Shown: positions 1-11,444 of the stretch, one piece after another
How the letters are laid out: every line of letters begins with the position of its first letter
Numbering within the stretch: the stretch's first letter is position 1
Source: Erythroxylum novogranatense
Lineage: Eukaryota > Streptophyta > Magnoliopsida > Malpighiales > Erythroxylaceae
Assembly (NCBI GenBank): GCA_029891385.1
Contig: CM057225.1
Location: forward strand, 80,377,887-80,441,886
Direction: 5' to 3'
DNA length: 64,000 bases
Position numbers and translations under genes: made by a program
Notes under the pieces: generated by a model
Database searches by the model: none
What the model was told of the DNA's origin: nothing
Seen by the model: the letters and a program-made list of their open reading frames with translations, nothing else

Positions 1-84
1 TCTAATAATGATAGTCTTCTCCGTTGAATGCTGGAGGCTAGTGACTGAGGCACCTTCTGCAATGTATATATGTGATTATGCCAT
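1..84 (-). pseudogene. SIRE-like Ty1-copia gag, N-terminal fragment, broken
   Basis: The minus strand from 84 downward matches the start of the gag gene of element A (40104 onward): ATG-GCA, then the IAEGASVT stretch. It is broken early. The third codon is TAA, and a one-base deletion at the codons for SVTR shifts the frame. The gene runs off the left edge, so only about 28 codons are visible. It follows a primer-binding site and an LTR of the same family, which fixes its identity as the 5' end of a second, minus-strand SIRE-like element. The role of the intact protein would be the virus-like-particle shell. Confidence 0.8.
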
Positions 85-127
85 TATCTTTGATCCACAC
101 TTTGCTACAGTGATCCTTGGATACCAG

Positions 128-139
128 GCTCTGATACTA
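128..139 (-). other. Primer-binding site of minus-strand SIRE-like element
   Basis: On the minus strand this reads TAGTATCAGAGC, one base from TGGTATCAGAGC, the complement of the initiator tRNA-Met 3' end. It lies two bases inside the LTR edge at 142, as in element A. Confidence 0.8.
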
Positions 140-681
140 ATTGAAGTAAATCACATGTTAGTACAATGCTTATAATACGATAATTAATACACGAGAAGGG
201 GGGTTAAATAGTGTATTCCCCTTTTTGATGACTCTTTCAAAACCGTTTTTGTTAAAAAACAAGTTCTTTTACTGAAACTTCAGTAAGTTCAAATTATTCA
301 AAATTTGAAAACTTGTTTCGAAAACTAAGTAATAAAAAAACTTTGAACTTAAAGAGAGATAGAGTAGAGAGAAGTCGACACAGAAATTTTTATACTGGTT
401 CACCCCAAACCGTGGGCTACGTCCAGTCCTCAGAAGTCTTTCTAAGATTTCACTATCTCTTCAACGTTTACAAGTATTCTTTCTGAGCCTTTTCAGGTCT
501 TTATACTCAGTATTCTTTCACTCTTAGCCTCTGCAGGCTATCTATACTACTTTCTTACAAAAGTGTTTGAACTTTGTTACAGTAATACTAGCTCTCAGCT
601 AATTCGCACAATATTCTCACAAACATGCTTTTTGATTGTGTATACGTAACTCAACTAACTTTGCAATCTTTGACTTCGACT

Positions 682-691
682 CATATATATA
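682..691 (-). promoter_or_regulatory. Probable LTR TATA box
   Basis: The minus strand reads CTATATATATGAG here, between the CAGACG-repeat U3 and the U5 part of the LTR, the expected place for a Pol II TATA box. The matching site in element A (about 39485) is altered to TAAATATG. Confidence 0.5.
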
Positions 692-784
692 GCCTTCGTC
701 TGTAACTGCTTTTTGATTCTTTCTTTTTGAATCTTGTTTCTTGAATCTTGAAAGAAACGGTTAATCAGTTGAGTTCTGTAACTA

Positions 785-1085
785 ACTCGAACTGACTCTT
801 GCGTCTGCTTTTCTGCGTCTGCTTTTTATTCTGCGTCTGTGTTTGCTTTTCATTCTTCTTCTGCGTCTGTTTTTCATTCTGCGTCTGTGTCTGCTTTTCT
901 GCGTTTATTTTTCAACTTCTGCGTCTACGTCTGCTTTTCATTCTACGTATGCATTTGGTTTTCTGTGTCTGTTTTTCAACTTCTGCGTCTACGTCTGCTT
1001 TTCATTCTACGTCTGCGTCTATTTTTCATTCTGCGTCTGCGTCTTCTTTTCAACTTCTGCGTCTGCTTTTTCTTTCTTCTTTGTT
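785..1085 (-). repeat. CGTCTG/CAGACG low-complexity array in SIRE-like U3
   Basis: The plus strand shows irregularly spaced TTCTGCGTCTGY-type units, mostly 12 to 30 bases apart; on the sense strand these are CAGACG cores separated by A-rich spacers. The same kind of array fills U3 of the LTRs at 39012 and 63687. It produces long serine/phenylalanine-rich open frames that should not be read as proteins. Confidence 0.85.
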
Positions 1086-1130
1086 ATTCATCAAAATCAT
1101 ATATATATGTAAAGTCATTTTGACTCAATA

Positions 1131-1284
1131 GGTGTTAGCATGAAGATCCCATACTTGAAGAAACGATCTATAATCAACACAATTGTTGCCATGTTGTTCA
1201 TCTTTGGAAACCTTCCTATGAAGTCCATCAAAACTGATATCCACAGTTTTTCGAGAATGGATAAAGGTTGTAGAAAACCAGTTT
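1131..1284 (-). pseudogene. Gypsy element H: integrase core fragment
   Basis: The minus strand encodes a degenerate start of a Ty3-gypsy integrase core, recognisable by MDFIGRFPK (with the first catalytic Asp) and IDRFFKYGIF. The preceding zinc-finger half lies at 15973-16373, on the other side of the giant-LTR insertion; the rest of the core is off the left edge beyond the SIRE-like LTR. The style of these motifs resembles Galadriel-type chromoviruses, a tentative call. The fragment is part of the oldest layer in the window. Confidence 0.75.
1280..1284. repeat. Left TSD of the giant-LTR array (AGTTT)
   Basis: AGTTT directly precedes the first LTR base at 1285 and recurs exactly at 15968-15972 after the last LTR. 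Confidence 0.9.
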
Positions 1285-3997
1285 TGTTGGGACCTGATCC
1301 GGAGACCGGCGCCCCAATTCGAAAACGAAAGACGGAAGGAACGAATCACAAAGAGGCGGAACGAATAAACGATTGATCACAAAATGAAACAAATCATTAT
1401 CGAATCGAAAGCCAACTTGGAAGCGAAGCATACAAACAAAGTCAAATCGAATTGGCTTGGAGACAACCAAACAAACGATCACGAATCACAAATCGAATCG
1501 ATGCATTCGAACTGAAATACAAGCACCGACATCCGTGAACAAAATCTTAGAAATCACTGTCGCGTTGGAAACCTTAAGACATTTTAAATCCGGTATAAAT
1601 TTTTTTTTCCTTTTTCTTTTCTTTCTTCCTTATTCCTTTCCTTTTCATTTCTTCCATAACCAAACTCAATCCAAAATACATTCACATACAATCACACTAT
1701 CCATGTGCAATACCATAACTCAATAGCCTTATCCAAATCTCAAACCACAATACCTTATCATACTCATAATCATATACATTCACATACAATCACACTAGCT
1801 TTCTCCCCTTTTTCTCCACCGAAACTTGCTCTCCCTTCTCTCTTCTCTCTTCTTCTCTTATTCCTTCTTTTCTCTTAAGTTTCGTGGGTTGCCTCTTAAA
1901 ATGACAGCCCACTTGCTTTTATAGTGCCATGACATTTAATGAATGAGGAATGACCCATAAGTCCCTCCATTCAAGCCTATAAACTTAACCCTTTAAGTAA
2001 ACTTCAAAAATTACCCCTCCATTGGTCTTTAAAACTGAAATCTTGTCTGATTATTTCGATCAGGTAAATGAAGCCATTTGACAAAACTTTCTTCTAGAGA
2101 AATGTTCCTCTATGTCTTACGAATCCAACCCTTCAAGAATCGGATCAATCGGAGCTCTATAACCCAAGATATCTCCAAAATACTGAAGTCTGTTCTTCAG
2201 ACTCGAGGCTGAACACTATACCTAACTTCCGACCTGAATTTGGAAGTCTTAGAGGCTACATTGCTGATCGGTTCCTTCATAACATTTGTAGCCCCATGTC
2301 TCTATTTTCATTTCAAAAAAGAATCAAATCGATCAGAGTTCTACCGATCGAGATATCTCTAAAATACTGAACACTGTCCAAACTTTTATAACCAATCAGT
2401 TCACGAAAATCCGAGCTATCTTTCTCCATTTAATTCCAAAACTGATATATGTAGTATGAAAAGATAGAAAAATTTTTTAGAATCCAACGCTCAAAATCGA
2501 CTCAATCGGAGGTCTGCACAAAAGTTATGGCCAAAAGAAGGAAGAGGATCAAAACACAAAAGCAGACGATGATGTCAAGACAGACGTTAAAATTGTTCGT
2601 GGTGACGCCAAGACAGACGCAAAACTTCGCTCATGGTGGCGCCAAGACAGACGCAAAACTTCGTCTGACCCCCTTCTCCAGAACATCCCCACTTAGAAAG
2701 ATCATAACTTTCTACTTAGAACTCCAAATTAGACACGGTTTGATTCGTTAGAAAGCTAAGAGAAAAATCTACTACTTTCCAGAAGGAAATTTTGACAAAA
2801 TCTATCTTTTTCAATTCAAAAATTGCCCCTAAAGTCAGAAGATAAGACTTTCATTCCTGCACCAACACTGCACCCAATTCTTAACTTCATGACAATATTT
2901 GAGACTCTTAGACACATAATTGAAATTCTATGTCTTCTTATAAAATGTAGCCATATGTCTCTAGTTTAATCCAAATTAAGAATCATCTCGTTTGGATTAC
3001 TAGAGAAAACATTATGGTTAAAATACTGAAGCATATTCAGTGAACATTTTTCAGATCACTACCAATCTTGTCTCCAAATCTTTCCTTATCACAACTCATA
3101 CCAAGATCACTCTTTCTACTCTCTTGTCCAATATTTTCATGTTTTATATCAATGGAAAGATAAAACAACCTCTATAATATTCATAAAGAACTCCAAAGTA
3201 ACTTCACCCTCTAGTTAAGTCAATCTTTCAATCAAAGTTTCTGCCCGTTTAGCAATCACCTAAGCAATATCCAAACTTCAATTTATCATAACTTCTTGCC
3301 CCGATATCAAAAAATTGCATACTTTATGGCGTTAGAAAGCTGGAAACATGAACTACAACTTTCATTAAGACCACTTTGGCCAAATATATCTAGATCAGTA
3401 CAGATTTTCCTTTGAAGTTTCTAATACCATTCCAACCCATCAATTTCACATATCAACACATCACCACAAGCTCTTCAACTAAATCCTCTCAAACACAAAA
3501 CACACAAATCTATACACAATTGATATTCTTACACAATTGATCTTTCATATCCATATATAAATCCATGTCTCATTAACATCATAAGATAAATGTTTATAAA
3601 ATTAAATGACATTCTAAGCCATGCTACAACATCAGTATTCAAGTCCAAGTACAAAAGATACAAAACTCCATCATTCTCCACATATGACTGAAATCTTATT
3701 CTTGCAATAATCTAACTTAAAACACCACATGCATAACCAAATTATCTTTGCTTTCTAATTTCTTCAAAATTTTACACTTTCACTTTCTATTTCTTAATTT
3801 CAACTTCCATTTCAATCCACTTGAACTTTCATAATCCATACAAATCTATTTGAAACCCAAAGTTATCCAATCAAACAAATCTTTTCTCATCAATTTCCTT
3901 AAGGCAAAAATATCTATAACTCCATTCATACACAAAAACTCTTATCAAATTTTTATTTTCATATTTCCAATTTCCACTAAAAGATCGGGGTCCAACA
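1285..3997 (-). repeat. Giant LTR copy 1, internally deleted
   Basis: Starts TGTTGGGAC and ends TCCAACA on the plus strand. It is 2713 bp against 5210 bp for copy 2: the segment matching roughly 5213-7721 is missing. At the junction near 1778-1798 the sequence repeats about 20 bases also found at about 1679-1700, then continues with GCTTTCTCCCC. Outside the deletion it is nearly the same as copies 2 and 3 by eye. No protein-coding content is seen. Confidence 0.88.
2571..2671. repeat. 34-bp LTR minisatellite, three degenerate units (LTR copy 1)
   Basis: Units begin at 2571, 2604 and 2638. The TGACGTCA core is altered here (GATGTCA, GACGCCA, GGCGCCA), unlike the corresponding arrays in the other two LTRs. 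Confidence 0.8.
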
Positions 3998-4012
3998 ATT
4001 CTCCCCCTCTTA
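3998..4012 (-). other. Polypurine tract, internal region 1
   Basis: The minus strand reads AAGAGGGGGAGAAT immediately before the LTR start TGTTGGACC. It is preceded by TTCGAGGGCGAAATTC, the same context as the PPTs of elements G and C. Confidence 0.85.
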
Positions 4013-4700
4013 AAAGAATTTCGCCCTCGAAATTCCTATCTGAATAATCACCAAGTAACTTATTCTCTCAAATAATCTCTTCAATTAATGTTATTCAATC
4101 ACTTTCTGAACTAATTCCTCATCATACATATTTCTCACTTACTCACAATTTATCACTTCTTGTATCAAATACCACCAAGATCACATCACATCAATAATTC
4201 TTAACAGATTTACACAAGTCAATGGTCCAATTCTTAATAACCTTAATATGGACCAATACTATTCAATTTAATCCTTTTGAACTTCCATATATATATATAT
4301 CTTTATCATTCAAAATCAACCTATTGATCTTCCATACATATATTTCTATCATTAATCTCATCTTTCTAGCATTTCTCATTTCATCTCGCAAATATTCAAA
4401 ATCAAATCATCCTTCACATCTCCACCACCATCTTATTATTCAAGTCATCAATGCCTAAAATCAATTCACAAAATTGCCGAAGCCTAATCATCATGAAATT
4501 TCATTCTCATTCATTCACATATTCCTAAAATCAATCAAATAATTACCTTTGTTCTTCAAAGCCAACTTATCCACATCAATATCACACTCTCACTAATTCA
4601 ATCATACTCCTTGTCATCAAAAGCAAACGATTACTTATCCTTACAAACTCTTATCGATTTCTTACTCATACACATACGCCCAAGTAAGATCATATAACTG

Positions 4701-4713
4701 GGCTCGATATTCA
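4701..4713 (-). other. Damaged primer-binding site, internal region 1
   Basis: Plus strand GGCTCGATATTCA replaces the intact GGCTCTGATACCA seen at 10631-10643. Pairing with initiator tRNA-Met would be poor. Confidence 0.75.
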
Positions 4714-5474
4714 CAAATGTTGGGACCCGATCCGAGACCAAGGTCCCCAATCCAAAACGGAAGACTAAGGAACGAATCACAAAGAGGCGGAACGAATAAA
4801 CGATTGATCACAAAGCGAAACAAATCATTATTTAATCGAAAGCCAACTTGGAAGCGAAGCATACAAACAAAGTCAAATCGAATTGGCTTGGAGACAACCA
4901 AACAAACGATCACGAATCACAAATCGAATCGATGCATTCGAACTGAAATACAAGCACCGACATCCGTGAACAAAATCTTAGAAATCACTGTCGCGTTGGA
5001 AACCTTAAGACATTCTAAATCCGGTATAAATTTTTTTTCCTTTTTCTTTTCTTTCTTCCTTATTCCTTTCCTTTTCATTTCTTTCATAACCAAACTCAAT
5101 CCAAAATACATTCACATACAATCGCACTATCCATGTGCAATACCATAACTCAATAGCCTTATCCAAATCTCAAACCACAATACCTTATCATACTCATAAT
5201 CATATACACATCCCATACATAACTTAGAGCAATGCATAATTCCAGAAATCCATACACCTTATACTCACTATATACACAATTTCATAAATCACAGCTTTAT
5301 ACAAATCATAGTGGCATTTTCAAGCCTTATACATTACCCATAACCCTAAACCAAAGTACACAATACACAACAATTCTAGACTTCTCAGCAACCATTTAGC
5401 TTAACCATAATACAATATACACACATGCAAATAGAAATCTTCATTTTCTTTCACCCGATCTTCTTCTCATCACC

Positions 5475-5515
5475 TGTGGATGGGAATGAAGGGGGGTGAG
5501 CTTCACAGCTCGTGG
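5475..5515 (-). promoter_or_regulatory. Conserved LTR hairpin block (copy 2)
   Basis: On the minus strand: CCACGAGCTGTGAAGCTC, then a C-rich run and CATCCACAGGT. GAGCT-GTGA-AGCTC can form a five-pair hairpin. Matches are found at 11404-11444, in the diverged solo LTR (56642-56694) and, weaker, in the LTR of element C (36297-36345). Function unknown. Confidence 0.6.
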
Positions 5516-8497
5516 GTAACAGTTTATAACAAATATATAAGCAAAATCCTTAAAATTCTTTTTCTTTTCTGGTCTTAGAAAACATTTCTTTGAAATCCGT
5601 AAAGCACATTTTCCAAGAGTTCTTTCCTTGCTGTATTCAAAATCGCAATTTACAAAACATATGATTTTTAGGCTTTCAGCCATAAACCCATAAGTTTATA
5701 AAACATGAATGCATCAACTTGACAATTCATAGATGCAATGGCAATCACATAAGCAATGCACAACAACACATGGCTCGAGAGTTCAGAAATACGACGGATA
5801 AACCAAGTTTATACTGTAATCTATTCGAGTCCTATTTCTCAGATCTCGTGGCCTTAAGCGGGCAGGGAGAAGGTTATAATTTTCCATACGACGGCGCACG
5901 TGACTATCCATCCGTAACTCTCTCGCCCACACAAAAGCATATAAGCAATGCTCAAGATCATTTATCAAAATGATATGCTTCCGCTTTTCTTTTCTTCTTT
6001 CCATTCAAATCACAATGCCATGGCACACTCCAATGGCATAACATTATCACATCAATAAACATATTCAATCTCAATTCAACAATGTAATCACATATGGATC
6101 AACATCAAAACAATGAATGCGAGTGATTTCTTCAAGACATAAATCAACGATGCGTGTTCATAAAGCACATTATTCAATTTTTTTATTATTTTATAAATCT
6201 TTTATTTTCTTAAAACATTCTGAAAACATTTTCATAACATATCAAATTAAATAAAATAACGAATTTAACAATTTACTTAAATTTCTTAAATCCAAATCAC
6301 TAAATAAATTTCAAAATCTTTCTTCATTTCTCAATTCATTTTAAAACTCAGAACCCTTTTCCAAAAATATTCGAACAATAAAATTCAATACTTTCTCAAT
6401 TTTTTTCTATCAATCTCCCAAATCATTCAAGACAAGAAATTGGGCCTTTGTGTCATTTTTGAAACTTCAGAAATTTTCTTAATTTATCAAACATTTAAAA
6501 CTTGTATAAATTCTTAAAACAGCTTCTAAAACCATTTCAAACACCTTTCAAAATTGTACTTTTCAACATTTAAATAAACCTTATTTTCTAAACAATTTCA
6601 AATGCATTTCAAAATCACACTTTGTCAAACATTTTATAAACAAGTTTAGAAATCGTAACCCTTTTCAAACACTTTTATAAACAATGTCGAAATCATAATT
6701 TTCAAATACTTTTATAAACATTAGACATTCTAAATCGAAATCTTCCAACCACTTTTATAAACAACATTTTCTAACTAATTTCGAAAGTATTCTGAAATCA
6801 TAAATTTTCAAACATTTGCATAAACCATTTTCTAGACAATTTCAAAACATTTTTAGGAATCAAAACTTTCAAATATTTCCATAAACAATATTTTCTATGC
6901 ACTTCCGAATTTATGCGGAAATCACAAGTTTTCAAATTTTTTACATAAAACCATATTTTATAAAAGCTCTTAAAACTAGTCGAAAATCATAATTTTTCAA
7001 ACCTTTATCATATTCAAGCTCAATATCATTTATTGAATGCTCTTTCTTTCGAATATACGAAATGCCATGGAATCTTTCGAGGCATAACACAAATGTATTT
7101 TGTAATTCATCAAAAGCTCATGATGGAATCAATGATGATTTTCAAATCATTCACACAATGATGCAACACTTATGATGCAATTGAAATCGAAAATCTCTTT
7201 ATTTAAAGAAAGCAAGTGGGCTTATAAATTCTATTATAAACAGATACCCACCTCGATTCGATGCTAGAAAGTTGTTCCTAGCTCCAATTTGTCCATTGGT
7301 TCCTTCTTTCTTCCAATATAACTTCACCTAAAGCAATTTCACCCAAATTCAACATCATAAATACCTTAATCCTCAAATTGAACTTAGAAAACATAAATCC
7401 TCATATATTCAAGCTTTCTAAATCACAATTTCCAAAATCCCCAAATTCCAAATTTGGGCATAAACCCTAATTAATTTCCATCCAAAATTAAACCCATAAT
7501 ACTTAGAAATCAACAAAATTAACTTCATACTCCACAAACCCATTCCATTTTTCATGATTCTAAACCAAAACTTCAAGAGAAACTCAAATCTTAAAACCGC
7601 TCTTACCTCATTTCTTCTCCATTTTCGATTTTCTTGGTTCAAGATGAAGCTCTTTCATCCTCCACCTTTCTCTCTCTGGAATGACATTAAAATCTCTTCT
7701 AGTGGTAGAAAAATCGAGCCCTAGCTTTCTCCCCTTTTCTCCACCAAACTTGCTCTCCTTCTCTCTTCTCTCTTCTTCTTATTCCTTCTTTTCTCTTAAG
7801 TTTCGTGGGTTGTCTCTTAAAATGACAGCCCACTTGCTTTTATAGTGCCATGACATTTAATGAATGAGGAATGACCCATAAGTCCCTCCATTCAAGCCTA
7901 TAAACTTAACCCTTTAAGTAAACTTCCAAAATTACCCCTCCATTGGTCTTTAAAACTGAAATCTTGTCTGATTATTTCGATCAGGTAAATGAAGCCATTT
8001 GATAAAACTTTCTTCTAGAGAAATGTTCCTCTATGTCTTACGAATCCAACCCTTCAAGAATCGGATCAATCGGAGCTCTATAACCCAAGATATCTCCAAA
8101 ATACTGAAGTCTGTTCTTCAGACTCGAGGCTGAACACTACACCTAACTTCCGACCTGAATTTGGAAGTCTTAGAGGCTACATTGCTGATCGGTTCCTTCA
8201 TAAAATTTGTAGCCCCACGTCTCTATTTTCATTTTCAAAAAGAATCAAATCGATCAGAGTTCTATCGATCGAGATATCTCTAAAATACTGAACACTATCC
8301 AAACTTTTATAACCAATCAGTTCACGAAAATCCGAGCTATCTTTCTCCATTTAATTCCAAAACTGATATATGTAGTATGAAAAGATAGAAAAATGTCTTA
8401 GGAATCCAACGCTCCAAAAATCGACTCAATCGGAGGTCTGCACAAAAAGTTATGGCCAAAAGAAGGAAGAGGGGTCAAAAACACAAAAGCAGAAGAT

Positions 8498-8594
8498 GAT
8501 GTCAACACAGACGCAAGTTCATCTGTGATGACGTCAGCACAGACGCAAAAATTTGTCTGTGGTGACGTCAGCACAGACGCAAAACTTCGTCTGA
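8498..8594. repeat. 34-bp LTR minisatellite, three units (LTR copy 2)
   Basis: Units start at 8498, 8530 and 8564. The second and third contain TGACGTCA followed by GCACAGACGCAAAA; the last ends with CTTCGTCTG. Confidence 0.88.
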
Positions 8595-9927
8595 CCGCCT
8601 TCTCTAAAACATCCCCACTTAGAAAGATCATAACTTTCTACTCAGAACTCCAAATTAGACACGGTTTGATTCGTTGGAAAGCTAAGAGAAAAATCTACTA
8701 CTTTCCAGAAGGAAATTTTGACAAAATCTATCTTTTTCAATTCCAAAATTGCCCCTAAAGTCAGAAGATAAGACTTTCATTCCTGCACCAATACTACACC
8801 CAATTCTTAACTTCATGACAATATTTGAGACTCTTAGGCACATAATTGAAATTCTATGTCTTCTTATAAAATGTAGCCATATGTCTCTAGTTTAATCCAA
8901 ATTAAGAATCATCTCGTTTGGATTACTAGAGAAAACATTATGGTTAAAATACTGAAGCATATTCAGTGAACATTTTTCAGATCACTACCAATCTTGTCTC
9001 CAAATCTTTCCTTATCACAACTCATACCAAGATCACTCTTTCTACTCTCTTGTCCAATATTTTCATATTTTATATCAATGGAAAGATAAAACAACCTCTA
9101 TAATGTTCATAAAGAACTCCAAAGTAACTTCACCCTCTAGTTAAGTCAATCTTTCAATCAAAGTTTCTGCCCGTTTAGCAATCACCTAAGCAATATCCAA
9201 ACTTCAATTTATCATAACTTCTTGCCCCGATATCGAAAAATTGCATACTTTATGGCGTTAGAAAGCTGGAAACATGAACTACAACTTTCATTAAGACCAC
9301 TTTGGCCAAATATATCTAGATCAGTACAGATTTTCCTTTGAAGTTTCTAACACCATTCCAACCCATCAATTTCACATATCAACACATCACCACAAGCTCT
9401 TCAACTAAATCCTCTCAAACACAAAACACACAAATCTATACACAATTGATATTCTTACACAATTGATCTTTCATATCCATATATAAATCCATGTCTCATT
9501 AACATCATAAGATAAATGTTTATAAAATTAAATGACATTCTAAGCCATGCTACAACATCAGTATTCAAGTCCAAGTACAAAAGATACAAAACTCCATCAT
9601 TCTCCACATATGACTGAAATCTTATTCTTGCAATAATCTAACTTAAAACACCACATGCATAACCAACCAAATTATCTTTGCTTTCTAATTTCTTCAAAAT
9701 TTTACACTTTCACTTTCTATTTCTTAATTTCAACTTCCATTTCAATCCACTTGAACTTTCATAATCCATACAAATCTATTTGAAACCCAAAGTTATCCAA
9801 TCAAACAAATCTTTTCTCATCAATTTCCTTAAGGCAAAAATATCTATAACTCCATTCATATACAAAAACTCTTATCAAATTTTTATTTTCATATTTCCAA
9901 TTTCCACTAAAAGATTGGGGTCCAACA

Positions 9928-9942
9928 ATTCTCCCCCTCTTA
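9928..9942 (-). other. Polypurine tract, internal region 2
   Basis: The same tract as at 3998-4012, directly abutting the LTR edge at 9927. Confidence 0.85.
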
Positions 9943-10630
9943 AAAGAATTTCGCCCTCGAAATTCCTATCTGAATAATCACCAAGTAACTTATCCTCTCA
10001 AATAATCTCTTCAATTAATGATATTCAATCATTTTCTGAACTAATTCCTCATCATACATATTTCTCACTTACTCACAATTTATGACTTCTTGTATCAAAT
10101 ACCACCAAGATCATATCACATCAATAATTCTTAACAGATTTACACAAGTCAATGATCCAATTCTTAATAACCTTAATATGGACCAATACTATTCAATTTA
10201 ATCCTTTTGAACTTCCATATATATATATATCTTTATCATTCAAAATCAACCTATTGATCTTCCATACATATATTTCTATCATTAATCTCATCTTTCTAGC
10301 ATTTCTCATTTCATCTCGTAAATATTCAAAATCAAATCATCCTTCACATCTCCACCACCATCTCATTATTCAAGTCATCAATGCCCAAAATCAATTCACA
10401 AAATTGTCGGGCTTCAATCATCATGAAATTTCACTCTCATTCATTCACATATTCCTAAAATCAATCAAATAATCACCTTTGTTCTTCAAAGCCAACTTAT
10501 CCATATCAATATCACACTCTCACTAATTCAATCATACTCCTTGTCATCAAAAGCAAACGATTACTTATCCTTACAAACTCTTATCGATTTCTTACTCATA
10601 CACATACGCCCAAGTAAGATCATATAACTG

Positions 10631-10643
10631 GGCTCTGATACCA
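10631..10643 (-). other. Primer-binding site, internal region 2
   Basis: The minus strand reads TGGTATCAGAGCC, matching the initiator tRNA-Met 3' end. It starts four bases from the LTR edge at 10648. Confidence 0.9.
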
Positions 10644-11403
10644 CAAATGTTGGGACCCGATCCGGAGACCGGCGTCCCAATCCGAAAACGGAAGACGGAA
10701 GGAACGAATCACAAAGAGGCGGAACGAATAAACGATTGATCACAAAGCGAAACAAATCATTATCGAATCGAAAGCCAACTTGGAAGCGAAGCATACAAAC
10801 AAAGTCAAATCGAATTGGCTTGGAGACAACCAAACAAACGATCACAAATCACAAATCGAATCGATGCATTCGAACTGAAATACAAGCACCGACATCCGTG
10901 AACAAAATCTTAGAAATCACTGTCGCGTTGGAAACCTTAAGACATTCTAAATACGGTATAATTTTTTTTCCTTTTTCTTTTCTTTCTTCCTTATTCCTTT
11001 CCTTTTCATTTCTTTCATAACCAAACTCAATCCAAAATACATTCACATACAATCGCACTATCCATGTGCAATACCATAACTCAATAGACTTATCCAAATC
11101 TCAAACCACAATACCTTATCATACTCATAATCATATACACATCCCATACATAACTTAGAGCAATGCATAATTCCAGAAATCCATACACCTTATACTCACT
11201 ATATACACAATTTCATAAATCACAGCTTTATACAAATCATAGTGGCATTTTCAAGCCTTATACATTACCCATAACCCTAAACCAAAGTACACAATACACA
11301 ACAATTCTAGACTTCTCAGCAACCATTTAGCTTAACCATAATACAATATACACACATGCAAATAGAAATCTTCATTTTCTTTCACCGATCTTCTTCTCAT
11401 CAC

Positions 11404-11444
11404 CGTGGATGGGAATGAAGGGGGGTGAGCTTCACAGCTCGTGG
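11404..11444 (-). promoter_or_regulatory. Conserved LTR hairpin block (copy 3)
   Basis: The same GAGCT-loop-AGCTC plus C-run block as at 5475-5515. The corresponding part of LTR copy 1 lies in its deletion. Confidence 0.6.

Larger units (their letters stand above)
142..1130 (-). repeat. SIRE-like LTR, minus orientation (5' LTR)
   Basis: This 989-bp LTR matches the 1035-bp LTR at 39012-40046 in reverse complement, including the U3 start (TGTTAAGTCAAAATG, here decayed to TATTGAGTCAAAATG) and the U5 end beside the PBS. The terminal CA on the plus strand has become TA. It is inserted in the integrase core of gypsy element H; the bases after it, GGTGT (1131-1135), would be half of a TSD whose partner is left of the window. 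Small predicted ORFs here are low-complexity readings of the CAGACG repeats, not genes. Confidence 0.88.
3998..4717 (-). mobile_element. Internal region 1 of giant-LTR element (non-coding)
   Basis: This 720-bp stretch between LTR copies 1 and 2 is AT-rich and holds no recognisable gag, protease, reverse transcriptase or integrase. It has the PPT at its left edge and a damaged PBS at its right edge. It has the same length as internal region 2 (9928-10647) and is nearly the same in sequence, as expected if the two arose by duplication of one unit. Confidence 0.85.
4718..9927 (-). repeat. Giant LTR copy 2 (5210 bp)
   Basis: Bounded by TGTTGGGAC and TCCAACA. It serves as 5' LTR for the internal region on its left and 3' LTR for the one on its right. 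Open frames inside it recur at the same place in the other LTRs, are short, and show no known domain, so I treat them as non-coding. It contains the 34-bp minisatellite (three units) and a conserved hairpin block near 5475-5515. Confidence 0.9.
9928..10647 (-). mobile_element. Internal region 2 of giant-LTR element (non-coding)
   Basis: A second 720-bp internal region, between LTR copies 2 and 3. It keeps an intact PBS as well as the PPT, but shows no coding capacity. Packaging or dimerisation signals may lie here; none can be recognised by eye. Confidence 0.85.

Noticed and set aside
799..1131. Long F/S/C-rich open frames
   Set aside because: They are readings of the CGTCTG repeat array in an LTR; three frames are open at once, which is expected from a low-complexity repeat lacking stops.
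4662..4913. Conserved minus-strand frame starting MIVCLVVSK, repeated near 1228 and 10561
   Set aside because: It recurs because the LTR ends are the same; it crosses the LTR edge, has variable ends and shows no known domain.
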